DNA of 64,000 bases from Micromonospora sp. MA102 (GCF_025460765.1 NZ_JAMWEG010000002.1:434001-498000); one strand, 5' to 3'. Numbered from the stretch's first letter, positions 18,401 through 25,720 are shown. The notes: generated by a model from the letters alone, not told the origin. Program-made: numbers and translations.

Positions 18401-18912
18401 AGGTCGACCAGGGCCTCGCCGGTGGCGATGCCGACCCGGAAGCCGAGCGGCGGGTGCGGGCCGGTCGGCTGCCGGGCCAGGCTCCGTTGCAGCTCCAGGG
18501 CCGCCCGTACGCAGCGCAGCGCGTCGTTGTCCGTCGCCACCGGCGCCCCGAACAGCGCCATCACGGCGTCGCCGATGTACTTCTCCACCACGCCGCCGTA
18601 CTGGTGCACCAACCGGCGCACGGTGCCGAAGTACGCCTGCTGGAGCCCGCGGGCCTGCTCCGGGTCGGCCCGTTCGGCGTAGGTGGTGAAGTCCACGATG
18701 TCGATGAAGAGCACGCTGACCTGCCGGCGGTCCTCCTGCACCGAGACGGCGTGGTCGCGCAGCGGCTGCCCGCAGTTGGTGCAGAAGTTCGCCTCGGCGT
18801 TGTTGGCGTGACCGCAGCCCGGACAGGTCGCCGCGAGGTGGCGGCCGCAGCCGCCGCAGTAACGGTCGTCCGGCCCGGCAGTCCGGGAGCAGTGTCCACA
18901 GGTGAGGTCGAT
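15436..18912 (-). CDS. Zinc-ribbon / adenylate-guanylate cyclase / AAA ATPase / TPR regulator
   Basis: Very large protein, about 1158 residues from the proposed start. It has two N-terminal zinc ribbons (CGHC..CGGC and CPGC..CTNC), then a class III cyclase domain with metal-binding Asp residues (VLFIDIVDFT and KYIGDAVMALFGAP), an AAA/STAND ATPase with Walker A GPAGVGKSRLLREL and Walker B VLVFEDMHWAD, and a C-terminal helical TPR-like half. The zinc ribbons lie upstream of the first canonical start (GTG 18741), and no in-frame ATG, GTG or TTG exists between them and the upstream TAG near 19014. I therefore propose ATC 18912, with GGAG 6 nt upstream, or CTG 18918. The ligand is unknown. Confidence 0.85.
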   Translation of the reverse strand: MDLTCGHCSRTAGPDDRYCGGCGRHLAATCPGCGHANNAEANFCTNCGQPLRDHAVSVQEDRRQVSVLFIDIVDFTTYAERADPEQARGLQQAYFGTVRRLVHQYGGVVEKYIGDAVMALFGAPVATDNDALRCVRAALELQRSLARQPTGPHPPLGFRVGIATGEALVDLAAARDGGQAFVTGDVVNTASRLQGLAPAGGVVVDESTWAATRHEMEYADQPPVTLRGRSAVTRLWLAVRARPRRDGQTAELTPMVDRDHERGLLVSALHRTVTERTSQLLTVFGPAGVGKSRLLRELARHAANLPGARVTWLIGHCPPFGENVTYAALADIVRSWIGLPESDDPAAMRERLRDRLGRLADPHAVRLAEALGPLVGVAGERLTSAETEAAWRRFLLNLAATGPTVLVFEDMHWADETMLSFVEQLGAAARNVPLLVIATARPELRERHPAWTGTISGAMSISVPPMHDGDIDTLYSLLLGHATLPAEARGPLLEFADGNPLYAQEYARMLLDGGLVDRTTALPPLDPMGGTGMPRTVQAVIANRLDLLDPADRAVLQAASVVGVQFWAAPVALALGRPAEWVERALHRLQRRDLVYELPASSMPGQPEYRFRHILVRDVCYQRLPRAERVTRHQRTADWLEQLADGRQHDRAEVLANHRWAAHEIARTVGLDPTPYAPATRSALHRAARRAYALHALDTAATLVGRALAVDCGPDPSLELFEAELAFYRDRDGFLVGGGTDSLTSLADRLAGAGDLPGAAKAWRLLATAAWARADRSETLRCLDRAIRLHAELPDSEDKVGALLELARMHMLDAEAEPACAAAKAAAELAERLELREARANARITLAVARYQAGVEGAYAELAEVTEECRVERLTSRRRAVHNLAWALQEEGDLTGSARLVDEQRSLDLAGEHGLTVSFADQWTRSYYSGDWTAALRMAEGSIRRPTDEWDLHIVAVSGWIRALGDAPAGDGTDEAGADLVDQALIAARRSGFLRVLRSTVAHAALCRAVQGRRDEALALLAELDADWRRTRMIPFAEWVPAVGHVAGVLGDEAALLVRDLLARAPRTTRWAQAAGRSADAALARRDGDTRRAARLFRAAAESYAEMTDVTDHVIASALAVGPLTEVDPAAAAETLATVRAFAERHAAAGLLRIAGAG

Positions 18913-19009
18913 GTCCAGCTCCGTACGCGTGAGGTCCCCATCGTCCCGCGCGACCGTCCAGTCGGGTACCCGACGGGTCGGCGGGACGTCACGGCTGATC
19001 GGCCGGGTC

Positions 19010-19015
19010 TAGTCT
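19010..19015 (+). promoter_or_regulatory. Probable -10 box of the 78-residue gene
   Basis: TAGTCT lies 37 nt upstream of GTG 19052, leaving room for a short leader that carries the GGGAGAG ribosome site. Confidence 0.45.
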
Positions 19016-19051
19016 TCCGTACCAGGAAGTTCCGTCGACAGGGAGAGTGCC

Positions 19052-19288
19052 GTGCACGTCCGGCTGTCCGCCTCCTGGACCGATCCACGAGGGACGGTGT
19101 GGGCCCCGGGCGACACGGTCGACGTCGACGCTGTCACCCTCGCCGAACTGGAGGAAAAAGGCATGGTAGAGCAGCCCGCGGGCGCTGAGTCGACCAAGAC
19201 CACGACGACCACCACGACCAAGGAGACCGACCCGCAGAAGATCGGTCCCGGCCCGAGCTCGCCGCCGGCCGACACCTCGGGGAAGTGA
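19052..19288 (+). CDS. Small hypothetical protein with a Thr-rich tail
   Basis: Protein of 78 residues, start GTG 19052 with GGGAGAG 6 nt upstream. The first 40 residues (RLSASWTDPRGTVWAPGDTVDVD, LAELEEKGMVE) look like a small beta-rich domain of the sort seen near phage head genes, though no other phage gene is nearby. The rest is Thr-rich and disordered, with seven Thr in a row. It is divergent from the large cyclase gene. Function unknown. Confidence 0.65.
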   Translation: MHVRLSASWTDPRGTVWAPGDTVDVDAVTLAELEEKGMVEQPAGAESTKTTTTTTTKETDPQKIGPGPSSPPADTSGK

Positions 19289-19300
19289 CCGGACGGTGGG

Positions 19301-19321
19301 GCCGGCGGTAGTCCCGCCGGC
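19301..19321. terminator. Bidirectional terminator hairpin
   Basis: GCCGGCGG / CCGCCGGC arms (8 bp, perfect) around a TAGTC loop, placed between the converging 78-residue gene and the MFS gene. Confidence 0.6.
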
Positions 19322-19342
19322 TCCATCGACTGTCCGCGCGGC

Positions 19343-20557
19343 TCAGGCGACCGCCGCCACGGCGGGCCGCCGCCGCGCGCCGGCGCCGAGGGCGCGGGAG
19401 AGCAGTGGTACGACCAGCGCCAGCGTGGCCAGGATGCCGATCCCGGAGACGACCAGCAGCCAGCGGGGCCCGACCGCCCCGAGCAGCGAGGCCCCGGTGA
19501 GGTACGCCAGCACCTCGGCCGCGTACGGGAACATGTAGACCGTCCCGAAGACCACGCCCAGCCGTTCGGCCGGCACGTTCTGCTGGATCAGGGTGTCCGC
19601 CGCCACGTGGTGCCAACCGGCCCCCGCGCCGGCCAGGGACTGCCCGAGCAGGGCGACCCCGATCGCCGGGCCCACGCCGGTGGCCAGCGTTCCCACGCCG
19701 AGTGCGAGCAGGGCCGCGTACAGCACGAGGTCCATCCGGGTGCGGCGCCCGGTCCGGGTGAGCAGCGCCGGCCCGGCCACCATGCCGACGCCGTACGCGG
19801 CGCCGAGCAGGCCGATCATCACCTCGGTGGCCGTGAGTTCGCTCCGGGCCAGCGGCACCACCGCGAGGTTGTCCAGAGCCGCGAAGGTCACCAGCACCAG
19901 GAACCCGATCGAGACCGCGCGGACCACGTCGCTGCCGCGGACGACCCGCAGGCCGGCGCCGAGCACCCGGCGGAACGGCTCAGCGGCGGATGCCGCCGGT
20001 GCGGACAGTGTCCGCACCCCGCCGATCAGCAGGGCGGACAGGACGAAGGTGGCGGCGTCGACGAGCAGCGTCGCGGTCAGCCCGACCGTGGCCAGGAGCA
20101 GGCCGCCGACGGCGGGACCGGCCGCGAAGCCGATGTTCATGCCGACCGCGAGTTGCGCGTTGGCCGCCGGCAGCCGGTCGGGTTCGACGAGCCGGGGCAG
20201 CAGGCTGCGACCGGCCGGGGTGAAGGCGGTGGCCGCCACGGTCGCGGCGGTGACGGCCCCGAGCAGCACCGGCAGCGGGGGCATGACCAGCGCCACGGCC
20301 AGATAGATCAGCGCCTGGGCGACGTCGCAGCACACGATCAGCCGGCGCTGGTCGAACCGGTCGGCGAGCGCGCCGAGCAGGGGGCCGAGCAGTCGCGGCG
20401 CGGTGGTGGCCAGCAGCAGCAGGGCGACGGCCGTTCCGCCGTACGCGTCGTAGGCCGCGATCAGCAGTGCGGTACGGGCGAGCTGGTCGCCGGCGTACGA
20501 CACGAGGCGTGCCGACCAGTAACGACGAAAGGCGATATTGCCGCGGATCAGTGACAT
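19343..20557 (-). CDS. MFS transporter
   Basis: Integral membrane protein of 404 residues with about twelve hydrophobic segments and the MFS loop motif LLGALADRFDQRRLI near residue 65. It resembles the MFS_3/EntS-type export group often linked to drugs or small natural products. ATG 20557 is chosen because the FRRYWSARLVSYAGDQ start is typical; codons upstream are not. It is divergent from the Trp-rich repeat peptide, sharing a 201-nt region with an unusually AT-rich core, so co-regulation is likely. Confidence 0.85.
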   Translation of the reverse strand: MSLIRGNIAFRRYWSARLVSYAGDQLARTALLIAAYDAYGGTAVALLLLATTAPRLLGPLLGALADRFDQRRLIVCCDVAQALIYLAVALVMPPLPVLLGAVTAATVAATAFTPAGRSLLPRLVEPDRLPAANAQLAVGMNIGFAAGPAVGGLLLATVGLTATLLVDAATFVLSALLIGGVRTLSAPAASAAEPFRRVLGAGLRVVRGSDVVRAVSIGFLVLVTFAALDNLAVVPLARSELTATEVMIGLLGAAYGVGMVAGPALLTRTGRRTRMDLVLYAALLALGVGTLATGVGPAIGVALLGQSLAGAGAGWHHVAADTLIQQNVPAERLGVVFGTVYMFPYAAEVLAYLTGASLLGAVGPRWLLVVSGIGILATLALVVPLLSRALGAGARRRPAVAAVA

Positions 20558-20664
20558 GCCCGTCAACTCCTCGCTCCGGCAGGTGTGTCCGGTGGGGCCC
20601 CGCGCAGGGGCGTGCCGGACCACGCTGGCAGGGAGCGTCGACGAAGGACAACGGCCCTTCGGGC

Positions 20665-20697
20665 AGTGATTAGTGTATATATGTCTATTTTATGCCG
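20665..20697. promoter_or_regulatory. AT-rich divergent promoter/operator region
   Basis: A run around TGTATATATGTCTATTTTAT stands out from the GC-rich surroundings and lies between the MFS gene and the Trp-rich peptide gene. It contains TANNNT-type hexamers on both strands (for example TACACT on the minus strand). The exact -10 boxes cannot be assigned. Confidence 0.5.
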
Positions 20698-20758
20698 ATC
20701 GTCCCTCCCGTAGCGTCGGTGCTGCGCCAGCAACCAGAACGACGACCCGGGAGGCACG

Positions 20759-20917
20759 ATGTCCACCTCGACGAACGCCACGACCGACACGACGACCGGC
20801 TGGGCCGGACCGGGCTACTGGGCGGGGCCCGGCTACTGGGCGGGCCCGACCCGCGGGTGGGTCGGCCCGACCCGCCGCTGGGCCGGCCCCGGCTACTGGG
20901 CGGGCCCGACCCGCTGA
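20759..20917 (+). CDS. Trp/Gly/Pro-rich hexapeptide-repeat peptide (52 aa), possible RiPP-type precursor
   Basis: Small gene not previously obvious because it is short. ATG 20759 follows GGGAGG with 5 nt spacing; nearly every third codon position is G or C. A 14-residue Ser/Thr-rich leader is followed by six hexapeptide units of the form W-[AV]-G-P-x-x: three in a row from residue 15 (WAGPGY, WAGPGY, WAGPTR), one from residue 34 (WVGPTR), two from residue 41 (WAGPGY, WAGPTR). There are no cysteines and no signal peptide. A perfect hairpin follows 22 nt after the stop, and an MFS transporter gene is divergent. I recognise no family. A modified-peptide precursor is one idea, but no maturation enzyme is adjacent. 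Confidence 0.6.
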   Translation: MSTSTNATTDTTTGWAGPGYWAGPGYWAGPTRGWVGPTRRWAGPGYWAGPTR

Positions 20918-20939
20918 ACCCACGCCGCCACCACGGTCA

Positions 20940-20963
20940 CGCCGGCTGCCGAGGCAGCCGGCG
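20940..20963 (+). terminator. Terminator hairpin after the Trp-rich peptide gene
   Basis: CGCCGGCTGC / GCAGCCGGCG arms form a perfect 10-bp stem with a CGAG tetraloop, 22 nt past the peptide stop codon. The remaining sequence to 21118 shows nothing I can name. Confidence 0.65.
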
Positions 20964-21118
20964 CAGCCGTGCGTGGGGACGGGGACGCCGCACCGCCCCG
21001 GCGAGCGGTCGGGCGCGAGACCGGGGGGGCGGCCTGGAGCGGTGGTGAGGTGCCGACGCCCCCGGGAATCGCCGCCGTCCTGCGGAGTTCCGCGGGGCCC
21101 GGCGGTCATGTCGTCCGG

Positions 21119-21811
21119 TCAGCGGTCGTTCATGCCGGCGCGGCGGCGCAGCGCGGCCACGTCGGTGACCACGATCCGGCGGCCCTCCGTGCGCAGCCAG
21201 CCGCGGCTGGCGAAGGAACCGATGGCCTGGTTGACGCTCTGTCGCGAGCCGCCGGCCATCTCGGCGAGCTGGCTCTGGTTGAGCTCGATGGTGATCATCG
21301 GCGCCTGGCTCTCGCCGGCCAGCCGGACCAGCGTCTTGGCCACCCGGCCCGGCAGGTCGAGAAAGACGTGGTCGGCGTTCTGCTCGGTGAGCCGCCGGAT
21401 CAGCTGGCCGAGGGAGCGCATCACCGCGTCGAGGATGCGCGGATTGGAGTGCACCAGCTCCATGAAGGCCGGCCGGGACAGCGCCAGCGCGGCGCAGTCC
21501 TCGATCGCCTCGGCCGACGCCGACCGGGTGGAGGCGTCCAGCAGGGAGACCTCGCCCAGCACATCCGGCGGTCGGATGACCGACAGCACCGCGCGCTCGC
21601 CGGTCGGGGCGGTGCGGAACACCGCTACCGCGCCTCGGCGCAGCACGATCAGCGACTCGCCGGGGTCGTTCTCGACGAACAGCAACTGGCCCTTGCGGTA
21701 GGTGCGCGGCACCGCCGCGGCGATGACCCGCTGCCGCACCTCCGGCTCCAGCCCGGCGAACATCTCGACGCCCGTGAGCGCGTCACCCGGCTCCGGCAGG
21801 CGCATCTCCAC
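21119..21811 (-). CDS. Crp/Fnr-family transcriptional regulator
   Basis: Protein of 230 residues with an N-terminal cyclic-nucleotide-binding fold (YRKGQLLFVENDPGESLIVL; DVLGEVSLLD; phosphate-cassette-like RSASAEA) and a C-terminal winged helix with recognition helix region ELNQSQLAEMAGGSRQSVNQAIGSF. The cassette keeps Glu and Arg-Ser-Ala features compatible with cNMP binding. GTG 21811 has a GGGGAGGGG site 7 nt upstream. A link with the nearby class III cyclase is possible but not shown. Confidence 0.9.
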   Translation of the reverse strand: MEMRLPEPGDALTGVEMFAGLEPEVRQRVIAAAVPRTYRKGQLLFVENDPGESLIVLRRGAVAVFRTAPTGERAVLSVIRPPDVLGEVSLLDASTRSASAEAIEDCAALALSRPAFMELVHSNPRILDAVMRSLGQLIRRLTEQNADHVFLDLPGRVAKTLVRLAGESQAPMITIELNQSQLAEMAGGSRQSVNQAIGSFASRGWLRTEGRRIVVTDVAALRRRAGMNDR

Positions 21812-22055
21812 GGCCCAACCCCTCCCCGGTCAAGGACCACAACCCGCACACCGGGTGAACCTGGCATCCCGGCACGAGGCATCTCAACCGGTTCGGCGTC
21901 CGGTAGCGGTACACATCAGATCATGACGGTCCCGTCGCGTGCTGTACACCCCTGGAGACACTTCCGTGACCGTCCCCAGCTGCGGTGGCCTGCCGTCCCG
22001 TTCGGCGCCGGCCCCGGCGACCGCCCGGTGACGGCGGTGGGCGAGGATGGTGCCG

Positions 22056-22553
22056 ATGGCCTACCGCTACTTCTACGACTGCGAGTTCATCGAGGACGGC
22101 CGGATCGTCGACCTGGTGTCGATCGGCGTCGTCGACGAGCACGGCCGCGAGTTCTACGCGGTCTCCACCGAGTTCGACGACTCCCGGGCGGTGCCCTGGG
22201 TGCGCCGCAACGTGCTGGACAAGCTCCCCTCGCCGGCCGACCGCGCCTGGCGGTCCCGGGAGCGGATCCGCGACGACCTCTACGAGTTCCTGATGGCGCC
22301 GGTCCGGGACCGGCCGGGGGAGCAGCTGGAGCTCTGGGCCTGGTACGCGGCGTACGACCACGTCGTGCTGGCCCAGCTCTGGGGGGCGATGCCGGCGCTG
22401 CCCCGGGAGATCCCACGGTTCACCAAGGAGCTGCGCCAGCTCTGGGACGACCGGGGCCGGCCGCGGCTGCCGGAGGCCGAGGCGGGCCGGCACGACGCGC
22501 TGGTCGACGCTCGGCACAACCTGGCCCGCTGGCGGGCCATGACCACCCGGTGA
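22056..22553 (+). CDS. 3'-5' exoribonuclease, RNase AS type
   Basis: Protein of 165 residues that closely matches my memory of M. tuberculosis Rv2179c (RNase AS), a DEDDh exonuclease that prefers poly(A) tails. Motif I is YFYDCEFIEDG, motif II is in WAWYAAYDHVVL, and motif III is HDALVDARHNL with the catalytic His. ATG 22056 is chosen to give MAYRYFYD; ATG 22047 is in frame three codons earlier. The only upstream element seen in the 244-nt gap to the Crp gene is an AACCGGTT palindrome. Confidence 0.88.
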   Translation: MAYRYFYDCEFIEDGRIVDLVSIGVVDEHGREFYAVSTEFDDSRAVPWVRRNVLDKLPSPADRAWRSRERIRDDLYEFLMAPVRDRPGEQLELWAWYAAYDHVVLAQLWGAMPALPREIPRFTKELRQLWDDRGRPRLPEAEAGRHDALVDARHNLARWRAMTTR

Positions 22554-22566
22554 CCTGTCGACAGGT
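22553..22566. promoter_or_regulatory. 14-nt palindrome upstream of the PPOX-family gene
   Basis: ACCTGTCGACAGGT is a perfect palindrome overlapping the last base of the RNase AS stop and sitting 57 nt before the next start; a dimeric repressor site is plausible. Confidence 0.4.
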
Positions 22567-22623
22567 TTGACCGTTTCTGTCGCGGGCACGGTTCGGCTCG
22601 AACCGATCGCGAGGGAGGGGCGC

Positions 22624-23127
22624 ATGAGCCAGCAGCCGACCAGCGCCGAGGATGGCCGCCGCCGGGTCACCGAGCTGATCCGCGACGCGCGAATCTGCCT
22701 GCTGACCACCACCGCAGTCGACGGGCGGCTGGTGAGCCGCCCGATGGGGCTCCAGGAGGCGGGGTTCGACGGCGACCTGTGGTTCTTCGCGTACGCGGAC
22801 TCCGCGAAGGTCCGCCAGATCCGGGTCAACCCGCAGGTCAACGTCGGTTTCTCCGACCAGCGGCACCACGCCTGGGTGTCGGTGGCCGGCACGGCCGTCG
22901 AGCAGTGGGACCGGGCCCGGGCCGAGCGGCTGTGGAACCCGCTGCTGAAGGCGTGGTTCCCGGACGGGCTGGACACCCCGGGCATCACGCTGATCCGGGT
23001 GCACGCCGGCTCGGCCGAGTACTGGGACGCGCCGGGCAACAGGGTGGTGAACCTGCTCGGCCTCGCCCGGGCGGCGGTCACCGGGCAGCCGCCGGAGGCG
23101 GGGGAGAACCACGAGGTCAGCTACTGA
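22624..23127 (+). CDS. Pyridoxamine 5'-phosphate oxidase-fold general stress protein
   Basis: Protein of 167 residues with the split-barrel flavin-binding fold: ARICLLTTTAVDGRLVSRPM, DLWFFAYADSAKVRQI, NVGFSDQ and WVSVAGTAV. It looks like the GS26/YzzA general stress group that binds FMN or F420 rather than true PdxH. ATG 22624 is preceded by GGGAGGGG. The cofactor and substrate are not determinable here. Confidence 0.82.
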   Translation: MSQQPTSAEDGRRRVTELIRDARICLLTTTAVDGRLVSRPMGLQEAGFDGDLWFFAYADSAKVRQIRVNPQVNVGFSDQRHHAWVSVAGTAVEQWDRARAERLWNPLLKAWFPDGLDTPGITLIRVHAGSAEYWDAPGNRVVNLLGLARAAVTGQPPEAGENHEVSY

Positions 23128-23251
23128 ACGGTAGCCGGCCGAGGTGCGGGACGGGCCGGGGCGCGGTGCCGGCGGACAGCCACGCCGACTACAGTGCGCA
23201 GTGACGGCCCGCCCCGGGCCGGCAACGGCGCCGATGGTCTGATCTGACACA

Positions 23252-23257
23252 TATCCT
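23252..23257 (+). promoter_or_regulatory. Probable -10 box for phosphofructokinase
   Basis: TATCCT lies 47 nt before the start codon; AGGAGG at 23288–23293 provides the ribosome site. Confidence 0.45.
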
Positions 23258-23304
23258 GGGGCTTATCCGGGCTTCACCTGATGCTCCAGGAGGATGAGCA
23301 GATC

Positions 23305-24333
23305 ATGCGTATCGGCGTGCTCACCGGCGGCGGCGACTGCCCTGGTCTCAATGCGGTGATTCGGGCGGTGGTCCGCAAGGGCGTCGCCACCTACGGTCAC
23401 GAGTTCGTGGGCTTCCGGGACGGCTGGAAGGGCCCGCTGGAGGGTCTGTCCAGGCCGCTCGGCATCGCGGACGTCCGTGGCATCCTGCCGCGCGGCGGCA
23501 CCATTCTCGGCTCGTCCCGGACCAACCCGTTCAAGATCGACGGCGGCGTGGAGCGGATCAAGGACAACCTCGCCGCGCAGGGCGTGGACGCGCTGATCGC
23601 GATCGGCGGCGAGGACACCCTCGGGGTCGCCACCAAGCTGCACGAGCTGGGCGTCCACGTCATCGGCGTGCCGAAGACCATCGACAACGACCTCGGCGCC
23701 ACCGACTACACCTTCGGCTTCGACACCGCCGTCAACATCGCCATGGAGGCGATCGACCGGCTGCACACCACGGCGGAGAGCCACCACCGCACCCTGGTCG
23801 TCGAGGTGATGGGCCGGCACGCCGGCTGGATCGCCCTGCACGCCGGCCTCGCCGGCGGCGCCAACGTGATCCTGCTGCCGGAGCGGCAGTTCGACGTCGA
23901 GCAGGTCGCCGGCTACGTCGAGAAGCGCTTCCAGCACCAGTACGCCCCGATCGTCGTGGTCGCCGAGGGCGCCCAGCCGCTGGACGGCCAGATGGTGCTG
24001 CACAACCAGGAGCTCGACGCGTTCGGCCACGTCCGCCTCGGCGGCATCGGCCAGTGGCTCGCCGAGCAGCTGGAGGCGAAGACCGGCAAGGAGGCCCGCA
24101 CCGTGGTGCTCGGCCACATCCAGCGCGGCGGCACCCCGACCGCGTTCGACCGGGTGCTCGCCACCCGGCTGGGCCTGCACGCGATCGACGCCGCCAACGA
24201 GGGCGACTGGGGCAAGATGGTCGCGATGCAGAGCACGGACATCGTCCGCGTCCCCCTGGCCGAGGCCACCCGGGAGCTGAAGACCGTGCCGCTGGAGCGG
24301 TACGCCGAGGCCGAGGTCTTCTTCGGCAGCTGA
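23305..24333 (+). CDS. pfkA: 6-phosphofructokinase, PPi-dependent signature
   Basis: Glycolytic kinase of 342 residues acting on fructose-6-phosphate. It has the N-terminal GGGDCPGLNAVIR phosphate-binding motif, the substrate motif GVPKTIDNDL, and EVMGRHAGWIA. The residue that selects the phosphoryl donor lies in GGEDTLG: Asp where ATP-dependent enzymes have Gly, together with Lys in PKTIDND. This combination is the published mark of PPi-dependent PFKs such as that of Amycolatopsis methanolica. ATG 23305 is preceded by AGGAGG at 11 nt. Confidence 0.9.
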   Translation: MRIGVLTGGGDCPGLNAVIRAVVRKGVATYGHEFVGFRDGWKGPLEGLSRPLGIADVRGILPRGGTILGSSRTNPFKIDGGVERIKDNLAAQGVDALIAIGGEDTLGVATKLHELGVHVIGVPKTIDNDLGATDYTFGFDTAVNIAMEAIDRLHTTAESHHRTLVVEVMGRHAGWIALHAGLAGGANVILLPERQFDVEQVAGYVEKRFQHQYAPIVVVAEGAQPLDGQMVLHNQELDAFGHVRLGGIGQWLAEQLEAKTGKEARTVVLGHIQRGGTPTAFDRVLATRLGLHAIDAANEGDWGKMVAMQSTDIVRVPLAEATRELKTVPLERYAEAEVFFGS

Positions 24334-24407
24334 CCGACGGCGGGCGGCGCGGCGGGTCCTCCGGCGAGGCCCCGCCGCGCCGCACCTCCACGAGAGGGGT
24401 ACGGCTC

Positions 24408-25226
24408 ATGGCACCCGAGGTGCACACGGTCGCGGTGATCGGCGCGGGCAAGATCGGCGAGCTGATGCTCTCCGGGCTGCTCCGCTCCGGCTGGCCGGTC
24501 GAGCGGCTGCTGGCCACCGCCCGGCGACCGGCCCGCGCCGAGGAACTGACCGCCCGGTACGGCGTCCGGGTGGTGGACAACCTGACCGCGGTGGACGAGG
24601 CCGAGGTGCTCGCCGTCTCGGTCAAGCCGCAGGACGCGGCCGCCCTGCTGGACGAGATCGGCCCGAAGGTGCCGGCCGACAAGCTGGTCATCTCGCTCTG
24701 CGCGGGCCTGCCCACCGCCTTCTTCAACCGCCGGCTGCCCGAGGGCACGCCGGTGGTCCGGGTCATGACCAACACCCCGGCGCTGGTCGACGAGGCGATG
24801 AGCGCCATCTCGCCGGGCGCGCACGCCACCGGCGCGCATCTGGCCCTGGCCGAGGAGATGTTCAAGCCGCTCGGCGCCACCCTCCGGGTGCCCGAGTCCC
24901 AGCAGGACGCGGTGACCGCGCTCTCCGGCTCCGGTCCGGCCTACTTCTACCTGCTGGTCGAGGCCATGATCGACGCGGGCATCCTGCTCGGCCTGCCCCG
25001 TCAGGTGGCGCACGAGCTGATCGTGCAGACCGCCATCGGTTCGGCGGTGATGCTGCGCGACTCCGGCGAGCACCCGGTGAAGCTCCGCGAGGCGGTCACC
25101 TCGCCGGCCGGCACCACCATCTCCGCCATCCGTGAGCTGGAGAACCACGGCGTCCGGGCGGCCATGCTGGCGGCCCTCGAAGCGGCCCGCGACCGGGCCC
25201 GTGAACTCGCCGCCCAGGCCGACTGA
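24408..25226 (+). CDS. proC: Pyrroline-5-carboxylate reductase
   Basis: Protein of 272 residues for the last step of proline synthesis, reduction of pyrroline-5-carboxylate with NADPH. It has the dinucleotide motif VAVIGAGKIGELML at the N-terminus, VSVKPQD, and the C-terminal family signature around ALSGSGPAYFYLLVEAM and SPAGTTISAIREL. ATG 24408 follows GAGAGGGG. It is 74 nt downstream of the phosphofructokinase and probably separate in function. Confidence 0.94.
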   Translation: MAPEVHTVAVIGAGKIGELMLSGLLRSGWPVERLLATARRPARAEELTARYGVRVVDNLTAVDEAEVLAVSVKPQDAAALLDEIGPKVPADKLVISLCAGLPTAFFNRRLPEGTPVVRVMTNTPALVDEAMSAISPGAHATGAHLALAEEMFKPLGATLRVPESQQDAVTALSGSGPAYFYLLVEAMIDAGILLGLPRQVAHELIVQTAIGSAVMLRDSGEHPVKLREAVTSPAGTTISAIRELENHGVRAAMLAALEAARDRARELAAQAD

Positions 25227-25293
25227 GCCACCGCCCCCCGCCACCTGGGCTGGACTGCGGTGTCCGGCGCGAGCCGGAGGTCTCAGCGTGCCC

Positions 25294-25299
25294 CATACT
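25294..25299 (+). promoter_or_regulatory. -10-like box for DUF2203 gene
   Basis: CATACT is 6 nt from GTG 25306, the leaderless spacing seen elsewhere here; position 1 departs from consensus. A competing start, GTG 25288, has GGAGG 7 nt upstream. Confidence 0.4.
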
Positions 25300-25305
25300 G
25301 GCGCA

Positions 25306-25656
25306 GTGTTCACTCTCGCCCAGGCGCGACACCTGGTGGCCACCCTGCGGCCGCGCGTCGACGAGCTGATCCGGCACCGCGCCGACCTGGCCGAACTGCG
25401 CATCGACCTGGCCGACCACGGGGTCAGCGCCCTCGGTGGGCTGGCCGAGGTGAAGGCCCTGGAGGCCCGGCTGCACGCCGTCGTGGAGGAGTTCCACCAG
25501 CACGGCATCCAGGTCAAGGGGATCGCCCCGGTGCTGCTCGACTTCCCCGGCGAGCGGGACGGCCGGGCGGTGCTCTGGTGCTGGCTGGAGGGCGACACCG
25601 ACATCCGCTGGTACCACCGGGTGGAGTGCGGTTTCGCCGGCCGCCGCCCGGCCTGA
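25306..25656 (+). CDS. DUF2203-family protein
   Basis: Protein of 116 residues. The N-terminal FTLAQARHLVATLRPRVDEL, a helical middle with ALEARLHAVVEEFHQHGIQVKGI, and the C-terminal LLDFPGERDGRAVLWCWLEGD are typical of DUF2203, a small soluble family of unknown function. GTG 25306 fits family N-termini; GTG 25288 would add six residues and has a better Shine-Dalgarno. Confidence 0.75.
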   Translation: MFTLAQARHLVATLRPRVDELIRHRADLAELRIDLADHGVSALGGLAEVKALEARLHAVVEEFHQHGIQVKGIAPVLLDFPGERDGRAVLWCWLEGDTDIRWYHRVECGFAGRRPA

Positions 25657-25720
25657 CCGGCCGGGATCGGCCGCCGTCGGAGCCGACCCGCCGGGCCCGC
25701 CGCCGTCCGGTCCGACCCCG

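Noticed and set aside
15475..19188. 1237-codon frame antisense to the large cyclase gene
   Set aside because: Gln/Arg/Gly-rich shadow of a gene with clear cyclase and ATPase motifs.
19052..19288. Prophage remnant, because the small protein looks phage-head-like
   Set aside because: No integrase, capsid, portal or att-like repeats are in the surrounding 20 kb.
20692..21048. 118-codon plus-strand frame overlapping the Trp-rich peptide
   Set aside because: Its start has no ribosome site and runs through the terminator hairpin; the 52-codon frame has a ribosome site, G/C third positions and a repeat structure.
21812..22055. Crp/GlxR operator between the Crp and RNase AS genes
   Set aside because: No GTGA-N6-TCAC-like site; only an 8-nt AACCGGTT palindrome is visible.
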